This document shows, piece by piece, positions 6,242 to 11,475 of a DNA stretch of 11,475 bases. Under the pieces are notes generated by a model, which did no database searches, was not told the origin of the DNA, and saw nothing but the letters and a program-made list of their open reading frames with translations. Positions within the stretch are counted from its first letter, which is position 1, and each line of letters opens with the position of its first letter. A program made the translations under genes and the position numbers. This DNA comes from Chloroflexota bacterium. Lineage in GTDB: Bacteria > Chloroflexota > UBA11872. Location of the stretch: assembly GCA_026707185.1 (NCBI GenBank), contig JAPOXI010000120.1, forward strand, positions 1 through 11,475, written 5' to 3'.

Positions 6242-7969
6242 ATGAACGAGCACATCCGCTACGAGCCGGACGAGCGCTGTCCGCCGGTCGTAACGATCGG
6301 GGTGGCGCTGCAGGGGATCATGCTGGTCCTTGCCAACACAGTGCTGATGGTCACCATCACCGCCCGCGCGGCCGACCAGAGCGAGCGCTACCTCACCTGG
6401 GCGGTCTTTGCGGCGATGATCATCGGCGGCATCCTGACGGCGCTGCAGGCGGCTCGGCTGGGGCGGCTGGGGGCCGGACACATCTTGATGTCGGGCGCCA
6501 GCCCGCACTTTGTCGCCATCTCCGTCCTGGCGCTGACGAATGGCGGACAATCCCTGCTGGTGTTGCTGATCGTGGTCTCGTCGCTGTTTCAGTTCGCCCT
6601 GGCGGCCTGGCTGCCGCGGCTGCGCCGGATCATCACACCTGTGGTGGCGGGGACCTCGCTGATGCTGATCGCACTCACGGTCATGCCGGTGGCGTTCAAC
6701 CGGCTGACTGAGGTCAACGAGGGCGAGTCACTCGGCGCAGGCCTGGCCGTGGCCGGCGTGACGCTGGCAACCAGCGCGGCCCTGGCGATGCGCGCCTCCG
6801 GCGTCTGGCGCTTGTGGGCGCCGCTGATCGGCATCACGGTTGGGAGCGCGGCCGCCGCGCTGGCCGGCCTGTATGACGCCCAGCGCGTGCTCGACGCCCC
6901 GTGGATCGCCCTGCCGGATGTCAGCGCGTGGCCGGGGCTGGACCTGCGGCCGACCGAGCAGTTCTGGGCGCTGTTGCCGGTGTTCGTGGCGGTGACCCTT
7001 GTGGTGGCGATTAAGACGAGTGGTGACGGCGTGGTGATCCAGAACGTCTCTCGGCGCCGGCCGCGCGCGATCGACTTTCGCCTGGTTCAGGGCACGCTCA
7101 ACGCCAACGGGGTCGGCAGCCTGCTCGCCGGCCTGGCGGGGACGCCGCCGACGGTGGCCTATTCGCCGTCGAGCATCTCGCTGATCAACTTCACCGGGGT
7201 AGCGGCGCGGGGCGTTGGCTATGCGATCGGGATCATGCTGGTCGGGCTGGCGTTTCTGCCCAAGATCGCGGCGATCCTGCTGGCCGTTCCCAGCGCGGTC
7301 ATGGGGGTCTTTCTGCTGACGATCATGGGACTGCTCTTCGTGGAAGGCATGCGCATGGTCGTGCAGGACGGGCTGGATCACCGTAAGGCGCTGGTCGCGG
7401 GAGTGGCGCTGGGGCTGGGCGTGGGGCTCCAGCATCGGAACGTGGCCGCGGAGCTGCTGGGCGAAACGCTGGGCGCGTCGCTCGGCAACAGCATGACGGT
7501 CGGAATCGTGGCGGCCATTCTGCTGACCGCGTTTATCGAAGTGACCAGCCCGCGAGTCCGACGGCTGGACGCCGAGGTGTCGACCGCGGCGCTACCGGAA
7601 ATCGATACCTTTCTGAGCAAACTCGCCGCACGAATGGGCTGGAACGACGCGTCGAGGGATCGCCTGCGCGCCGCCGGCGAAGAAACCCTGGCGAGCCTTT
7701 CGCAGATTCACGCCCCCGACGAGACGGAAAGCGCACCACGCCTGATCGTGCTGGCGCGCCCCGGCGACGGCGCGGTGGAAATGGAGTTCCTGGCCGTGCT
7801 GGAGGAGCAGAACATCGAGGACTGGATGGCTCACCTGGGCGATCAGGCCGAGACGCTGAATGAAGAGACGATTTCGCTGCGCCTGCTGCGGCACTACGCG
7901 TCAGCGGTGCGCCACCGGAAGTATCACGGCATCGACATCGTGACCGTGCAGATCAAGGGTTCGCGCTAG
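6242..7969 (+). CDS. NCS2 (uracil/xanthine-type) permease paralog 1, with C-terminal HATPase-like domain
   Basis: 575 residues. ATG 6242 is the only start after an in-frame stop at 6218-6220; no ribosome site is visible. Residues about 15-433 form the membrane domain of the nucleobase/ascorbate transporter family, normally 14 helices that co-transport a nucleobase with a cation. Landmarks are 'GAGHILMSGASPHFVA' (TM3 region), 'PVVAGTSLMLIALTVMPV', 'AIKTSGDGVVIQ' (TM8) and 'GTPPTVAYS...TGVAARGVGYAIG' (TM10). In TM8 the near-invariant Glu is K258, while the Asp four residues on (D262) is kept. The canonical Q/E-N-x-G signature of TM10 is absent. From about 445 to the end comes an extra soluble domain with a helix R-L-R-A-A-G-E480-E481-T-L resembling the N-box of RsbW-type HATPases, and a closing 'HYASAVRHRKYHGIDIVTV'. 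Transport activity is uncertain. Confidence 0.85.
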   Translation: MNEHIRYEPDERCPPVVTIGVALQGIMLVLANTVLMVTITARAADQSERYLTWAVFAAMIIGGILTALQAARLGRLGAGHILMSGASPHFVAISVLALTNGGQSLLVLLIVVSSLFQFALAAWLPRLRRIITPVVAGTSLMLIALTVMPVAFNRLTEVNEGESLGAGLAVAGVTLATSAALAMRASGVWRLWAPLIGITVGSAAAALAGLYDAQRVLDAPWIALPDVSAWPGLDLRPTEQFWALLPVFVAVTLVVAIKTSGDGVVIQNVSRRRPRAIDFRLVQGTLNANGVGSLLAGLAGTPPTVAYSPSSISLINFTGVAARGVGYAIGIMLVGLAFLPKIAAILLAVPSAVMGVFLLTIMGLLFVEGMRMVVQDGLDHRKALVAGVALGLGVGLQHRNVAAELLGETLGASLGNSMTVGIVAAILLTAFIEVTSPRVRRLDAEVSTAALPEIDTFLSKLAARMGWNDASRDRLRAAGEETLASLSQIHAPDETESAPRLIVLARPGDGAVEMEFLAVLEEQNIEDWMAHLGDQAETLNEETISLRLLRHYASAVRHRKYHGIDIVTVQIKGSR

Positions 7970-8004
7970 GGCCGGCCACTCGCTCGTGACGACGGCTGCC
8001 AGAT

Positions 8005-8406
8005 CTAACTCTCGGGTTGGAAGGATCTCGAACCTGAGACGCGCAGCCAGTCTCGTACCGCCGTGACGTGTGGATACACCGGCACGCCGGATTGCATGTC
8101 CCACCACAGGAAGCCGTGGATTTCGCCAGCCGACTTGACCTTGTCTTCGTCCAGCGCTCCGTCGGCTTCGACCACGAAGGTGTGGTGCCGGTTGCTTGCG
8201 GTGTCAAACGTGTAGAGGTATCGGATGTGGGTGGCGACGAGCCCCGTCTCTTCGCGCAGCTCGCGCACGGCGGCTGCTTCGATCGTCTCGCCGTGATCGA
8301 CGCCGCCTCCTGGAAGCATGTACTTCCGCTCGGCGTCCGCGACCAGGAGCACTTTTCCGTCTCGGATCAGGACACAAGTCGCCCGGTCTCGGAGCGCGCG
8401 GGACAC
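8005..8406 (-). CDS. Nudix hydrolase
   Basis: 133 residues, GTG start at 8404-8406 (MSRALRDRATCVLIRDGKVLLV); TAG at 8007-8005. The complete Nudix box G-x5-E-x7-R-E-U-x-E-E-x-G-U is present as GGVDHGE...RELREETGLV, preceded by 'KYMLPGG', the usual W/M-x-L-P-G-G strand. The R-E-x-x-E-E acids bind Mg2+ for cleaving a nucleoside diphosphate linked to another moiety. The chain is otherwise only the catalytic domain, so the substrate (NTP pool cleaning, nucleotide sugar, ADP-ribose) cannot be told. 'GFLWWDMQSG' near residue 98 is the family's usual E-h-x-W-h region. It ends 35 bp from the stop of permease 1 (convergent) and follows the Cache gene on the same strand after 87 bp. No strong ribosome site is seen, so the start is the weaker part of the call. 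Confidence 0.92.
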   Translation of the reverse strand: MSRALRDRATCVLIRDGKVLLVADAERKYMLPGGGVDHGETIEAAAVRELREETGLVATHIRYLYTFDTASNRHHTFVVEADGALDEDKVKSAGEIHGFLWWDMQSGVPVYPHVTAVRDWLRVSGSRSFQPES

Positions 8407-8493
8407 GAGCTAGCGCCCGGCGCCGTCAGCCACAAGTGCCCCGGCTGGCGGATGCAAGCCCCGGCGAGCTGATCTCAATCGGCGTGGCGTGGC

Positions 8494-8979
8494 CTACTTT
8501 TCGTACCAGCCGGACCCGAAGAGCAGATCGTCATAGCGTACGGCCCACGTGTGCTTCTGCTGGTTCTGCCCGGTCTCGGGGTTGACGATGACGTAGTCGA
8601 CCCACTTGCCGTTCTCGTCGGCCGAGAGCAGGTCGTCGCCATAGAAGTAGCCGGTGGCGTCAATCCGCTGGCTGGGGTCGCGGCCGCGGAACTGCGGGTT
8701 GTGATGAGAAATGGTGACGCCGTCCGGGCCGACGATGAACACGTACCACTCACCGTCGACGTGAGCCGGGGAGTTGTAGTAGTCGATGGTGGCCTGGCGC
8801 CCGTCCCGCTTGTAGCGTTCGATGGCTTCCTGAACAAAGGCCTGGGTATAAGCGGCGGGATTGTCCTTCGTTGGGGCCTCGCTAGCGGATGACCCCGAAA
8901 CGACGACGACGATCACGACAACGGCGGCGACAACCACGGCCAGCACCACGGCAACGGCCGCGGTCACATAGTTCGACAT
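8494..8979 (-). CDS. Membrane-anchored single-Cache domain protein
   Basis: 161 residues, ATG 8977-8979 with a weak GGTGG ribosome site. Residues 5-28 are a Val-rich membrane helix, followed by a short Ser/Ala/Pro linker. The outward-facing part (about 43-160) matches the single Cache (sCache_2-like) pattern: long helix 'AAYTQAFVQEAIERYKRDGRQATIDYYN', strand 'GEWYVFIVGPDGVTISHHNP', then 'FRGRDPSQRIDATGYFYGDDLL', 'GKWVDYVIVNPETGQNQQKHTWAVRYDDLLFGSGWYE'. The 'G-x-D...D-x-x-G' turn, the 'W-V-x-Y...N-P-x-T-G' strand and the final G-S-G-x-Y are family hallmarks. Cache domains bind small ligands outside the cell, normally as the sensor of a kinase, cyclase or chemoreceptor. Here no cytosolic output domain follows, so it may be a binding protein or a partner sensor. 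It is divergent from permease 2 across 232 bp. Confidence 0.85.
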   Translation of the reverse strand: MSNYVTAAVAVVLAVVVAAVVVIVVVVSGSSASEAPTKDNPAAYTQAFVQEAIERYKRDGRQATIDYYNSPAHVDGEWYVFIVGPDGVTISHHNPQFRGRDPSQRIDATGYFYGDDLLSADENGKWVDYVIVNPETGQNQQKHTWAVRYDDLLFGSGWYEK

Positions 8980-9200
8980 ATATCAACCACCAGGTATGGA
9001 TTGAAGCTGAGGCGCACGGAACGTGAGCGAGGTCGGCGGCCGACCCCAAGCCTGGGAGCGAATCCAACCATGGCGCAGTTTACGGCTCCGTCAGCCGGCG
9101 GGGGCGAGGTCGGCTGGCCTCAGACGAGGGCTGACGCCGGAACCGCCGAGCGTCAACGGCCCCGCGTGTGTGGCAGCATTACCGGGCCGCAAGAATGCTC

Positions 9201-9214
9201 AGGTGGGGTCAATG
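9201..9214 (+). promoter_or_regulatory. Ribosome binding site that fixes the permease 2 start
   Basis: AGGTGGGG (9201-9208) lies four to five bases before ATG 9212. It supports that start over the longer frame beginning with GTG 9023, whose extra 63 residues are Arg/Pro-rich and have no counterpart in the first paralog. Confidence 0.6.
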
Positions 9215-10948
9215 GCGACAGAGCATGTGAACGAGAACATCCGCTACGAGCCCGACGAGCAGCCGCCCGCACCGCTGGCCATTGGCGCCGGGTTTCAGGC
9301 CGCCCTGATCATGCTGGCCCCGGTGGTGCTGGGCGTGGTCATCGTGCTCCAGATTGCCGGGCAGCCCGCGGAGTACACGGCATGGGCCGTGTTTGCCGCA
9401 CTGCTGGTGAGCGGGGTTTCGACGATTCTGCAGGCCGTCCGGGTGGGACGGATCGGGTCCGGGCACATCCTCTTCATGGGAACCTCCGGCGCATTCATCG
9501 CCGTCTGCATCGGCGCGCTGTCGGTCGGCGGTCCGGCCACGATGGCGAGCCTGGTCGTCATCTCGTCGCTCATCCAGTTTCTGCTGGCATCGCGCCTGGC
9601 GCTGCTGCGACGCATCTTTACGCCCGCGGTCACCGGCACGGTCATCATGTTGATCGCCGTGACGATCGTGCCGCTGCTCTTCGATGCCCTGGCCGACGTG
9701 CCCGAGGGTTCATCCGACGCCGCGGCGCCGGTGGCGGCCCTGCTGACGCTGTCCACGGTGGTCGCGCTGGTATTGCGCGCGCCGCCGGCCTGGCGCCTGT
9801 GGTCCCCGTTGATCGCCCTGATCGTGGGCTGTGTGGTGTCGGCGCTCTTTGGCATCTACGACCTGAGCGGCGTGCTGGACGCCGACTGGATCGGCATTCC
9901 GTGGGGCGCCTGGCCGGGATTCGACGTCACGCCGGACGTGAAGTTCTGGGCCCTGCTGCCGGCCTTTGTGATGGTGACGATCGTGGGCGCCATCGAGACG
10001 ATCGGCGACAGCGTGGCCATTCAGCGCGTTTCGCGCCGACGGCCGCGAGCGACGGACTTTCGGGTGGTGCAGGGCTCCCTGAACTCGGACGGCGTTGGCA
10101 ACCTGCTCTCCGGCCTGCTGGGGACTCTGCCCAACACCACGTATTCCAGCAGCATCCCGCTCACCGAGGTCACCGGCATCGCGGCGCGGCGGGTGGGTGT
10201 CGTGATCGGCGCCATATTCGTGGCGCTGGCGTTCCTGCCCAAGGTGGCGGCCCTCTTGATCGCGATTCCCGCCCCGGTGGCGGCCGCGTACATCGCCTTC
10301 CTGATCGGAATCCTCTTCGTCCAGGGCATGCGGATCGTCGTGCAGGGCGGGGTTAACCATCGGACAGCGGCGATCGTCGGACTGTCGTTCTGGATCGGTG
10401 CGGGTTTTCAGAGCCAGCTGATCTTTCCCGACTTGCTGGGCGACGGATTCATTGGAGTCCTGCTGGGCAATGGGATGACCTCCGGCGCGCTGGTGGCGAT
10501 CATCATGATGGTGTTCATGGAGCTGACCAGCCCACGGCGCCGGCGGTTAAAGGTGGCGTTAGGCATGGACGCGCTGCCACAAATCGACGAGTTCCTGCGC
10601 GGGTTTGCGTCGAAGAACCGCTGGAACGCCGCTTCAACGGATCGACTGGCATCGGCCGGTGAGGAGACGCTGTCCATCCTGCTGCAGGAGAGCGGTGATG
10701 CGGCCGAGCAAGGGCGGCAGCTGTCCATTTCCACGCAGATGAACGACCGCACGGCCGAGATGGAGTTCGTGACGGCGCTCGAGGGCGCAAACATGGAAGA
10801 CCAGCTCGCCTACCTGAACGAATTGCCGCCTGCTCCCGACGAGCGCGAGGTGTCGTTCCGCCTGCTCTGGCATTACGCGTCCGCGGTGCAGCACCAGAAG
10901 TATCACGGCGTGGACATCGTGACGGTGACCGTGGATCAGCAAGGCTGA
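9212..10948 (+). CDS. NCS2 (uracil/xanthine-type) permease paralog 2, with C-terminal HATPase-like domain
   Basis: 578 residues. Start ATG 9212 is fixed by its ribosome site and by alignment: 'NENIRYEPDE' here against 'NEHIRYEPDE' in paralog 1. The membrane domain spans about 20-437. TM8 reads 'GAIETIGDSVAIQ' with E262 and D266, which match the E-S-I-G-D motif that contacts nucleobase in characterised members (UapA E356/D360, UraA E241). TM3 has 'GSGHILFMGTSGAFIA'. TM10 reads 'PNTTYSSSIPLTEVTGIAAR', where the usual Q/E-N-x-G is S-S-I-P. The extra C-terminal domain (about 448-578) keeps 'RLASAGE484-E485-TL' and ends 'HYASAVQHQKYHGVDIVTV'. It is probably a proton- or sodium-coupled importer of a purine, pyrimidine or related ring, though the altered TM10 suggests a non-standard substrate. 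Identity to paralog 1 looks like roughly half over the whole length. The substrate-binding lipoprotein gene begins 94 bp downstream. Confidence 0.88.
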   Translation: MATEHVNENIRYEPDEQPPAPLAIGAGFQAALIMLAPVVLGVVIVLQIAGQPAEYTAWAVFAALLVSGVSTILQAVRVGRIGSGHILFMGTSGAFIAVCIGALSVGGPATMASLVVISSLIQFLLASRLALLRRIFTPAVTGTVIMLIAVTIVPLLFDALADVPEGSSDAAAPVAALLTLSTVVALVLRAPPAWRLWSPLIALIVGCVVSALFGIYDLSGVLDADWIGIPWGAWPGFDVTPDVKFWALLPAFVMVTIVGAIETIGDSVAIQRVSRRRPRATDFRVVQGSLNSDGVGNLLSGLLGTLPNTTYSSSIPLTEVTGIAARRVGVVIGAIFVALAFLPKVAALLIAIPAPVAAAYIAFLIGILFVQGMRIVVQGGVNHRTAAIVGLSFWIGAGFQSQLIFPDLLGDGFIGVLLGNGMTSGALVAIIMMVFMELTSPRRRRLKVALGMDALPQIDEFLRGFASKNRWNAASTDRLASAGEETLSILLQESGDAAEQGRQLSISTQMNDRTAEMEFVTALEGANMEDQLAYLNELPPAPDEREVSFRLLWHYASAVQHQKYHGVDIVTVTVDQQG

Positions 10949-11042
10949 CGGCAGCGCCTCGGGCAGTTCTGAAATGAGACTCATCAGGGGCGGCGCCACG
11001 AAGGTTCGCGGGCCAACTGCGCGTAGGCCACTGGAGCGCACC

Positions 11043-11475
11043 ATGCGCCGACCGTTTAGGCGGCGGCTTCTTGTCCTTGGGCTGCTGACGGTCCTGGCCC
11101 TGACACTCCACGGCTGCGGCGAGGACGCGAGCGACTCGTCGGAGCCTTTCCGCATCGGCGTCATGGAGTCCCTGACAGGCGCCGGCGAGACCTACGGCAC
11201 GGTGGCCAGCCAGGCGAAACAGATGGCGCTGGACGAGATCAACGCGGCGGGCGGGGTGAACGGACGCCCGCTGGAGTTCATCGTGGAGGACTCCAAGTGC
11301 AACGCGCAGGACGCCATCACCGCGTACCGGAAGCTGACCGAGGTGGACGGCGTGAAGATCATCCTGGGCACCTCATGCAGCGGCGCCATGCTGGGCGTCG
11401 CGCCGCTGGCCGAGGCGGACGGGGTCATCCTGTTCTCCGGCCTGGCCAGCAACCCCGACATTGCCAACGCCGGCG
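11043..11475 (+). CDS. ABC-transporter substrate-binding lipoprotein, LivJ/Peripla_BP_6 type (3' end outside window)
   Basis: ATG 11043 with GGAG (11033-11036) six bases upstream; the frame is open to the window edge, so 144 residues are visible. Residues 1-24 are a lipoprotein signal peptide (MRRPFRRRLLVLGLLTVLALTLHG) with lipobox L-H-G-C25. The mature start 'CGEDASDSSEPFRIGVMESLTGAGETYG' is followed by 'AKQMALDEINAAGGVNGRPLEFIVEDSKCNAQDAITAYRKLTEVDGVKIILGTSCSGAMLGVAPLAEADGVILFSGLASNPDI'. This is the type-1 periplasmic binding fold of branched-chain amino acid/amide/urea uptake: I-G-h...S-L-T-G, A-h-x-E-I-N-A-x-G-G-V-N-G-R-x-L, then G-x-x-x-S...A..A.....I. It captures the ligand outside the membrane and delivers it to an ABC importer, whose genes probably lie downstream. 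The ligand is not predictable. Nothing suggests truncation other than the window edge. Confidence 0.92.
   Translation, partial: MRRPFRRRLLVLGLLTVLALTLHGCGEDASDSSEPFRIGVMESLTGAGETYGTVASQAKQMALDEINAAGGVNGRPLEFIVEDSKCNAQDAITAYRKLTEVDGVKIILGTSCSGAMLGVAPLAEADGVILFSGLASNPDIANAG

Noticed and set aside
7970..8004. GGCCGGCC and nearby bases as a terminator between permease 1 and the Nudix gene
   Set aside because: The palindrome is only 8 bp, has no loop or T-tract, and such GC-rich octamers are expected by chance here.
9023..9211. 63-residue N-terminal extension of permease 2
   Set aside because: No counterpart in paralog 1, soluble Arg/Pro-rich composition, and a good ribosome site precedes ATG 9212.
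9001..10356. 451-codon + strand open frame overlapping permease 2
   Set aside because: Arg/Gly/His-rich translation with no motif, running one frame off the clear permease gene. It is an artefact of GC-rich third positions.

Overview
The window is GC-rich bacterial chromosome (about two thirds G+C by eye), densely packed with genes on both strands. No rRNA, tRNA, CRISPR array, transposase or phage gene is visible. Every gap between genes is shorter than about 240 bp. The gene content is an amidohydrolase, a mandelate-racemase-type enolase superfamily enzyme, DUF1330, an AHSA1-like SRPBCC protein, NCS2 permeases and a Leu/Ile/Val-type substrate-binding lipoprotein. Together with the GC-rich codon use, this resembles free-living catabolic Chloroflexota (for example SAR202/Dehalococcoidia-like lineages). 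That placement is an inference with low confidence; no marker gene is present to settle it.

Layout, left to right. (1) 3-440, +: the 3' end of a metal-dependent amidohydrolase/deaminase. (2) 484-1071, +: a secreted, membrane-anchored TIMP/NTR-like domain protein. Its stop codon interlocks with that of the gene that follows. (3) 3027-1068, -: a co-directional run of SAM-dependent methyltransferase, SRPBCC/AHSA1 protein and a small four-helix membrane protein. (4) 3259-3546, +: a small membrane-anchored coiled-coil protein built from 21-bp heptad repeats, followed by a perfect 20-bp palindrome. (5) 4386-3728, -: a VapBC-type toxin-antitoxin operon with a clear repeat operator upstream of the antitoxin. 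(6) 5657-4515, -: a mandelate racemase/galactonate dehydratase-like enzyme. (7) 5782-6069, +: a DUF1330 protein. (8) 6242-10948: two paralogous NCS2 (uracil/xanthine-type) permeases on the + strand. Between them, on the - strand, lie a Nudix hydrolase and a membrane-anchored single-Cache sensor domain. (9) 11043 to the end, +: the start of an ABC-transporter substrate-binding lipoprotein.

The most unusual part is region 8. Each NCS2 permease carries an extra C-terminal cytosolic domain of about 130 residues that looks like a degenerate RsbW/HATPase (anti-sigma-type) fold. The first paralog also has lysine in place of the near-invariant TM8 glutamate that binds substrate in characterised NCS2 proteins; the second keeps it. 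A transporter pair, one canonical and one altered at the substrate site, both with a signalling-like tail and flanking an extracellular Cache domain, suggests a transport/sensing ('transceptor') module. That function is a hypothesis. The domain layout and the residue changes are read directly from the sequence.
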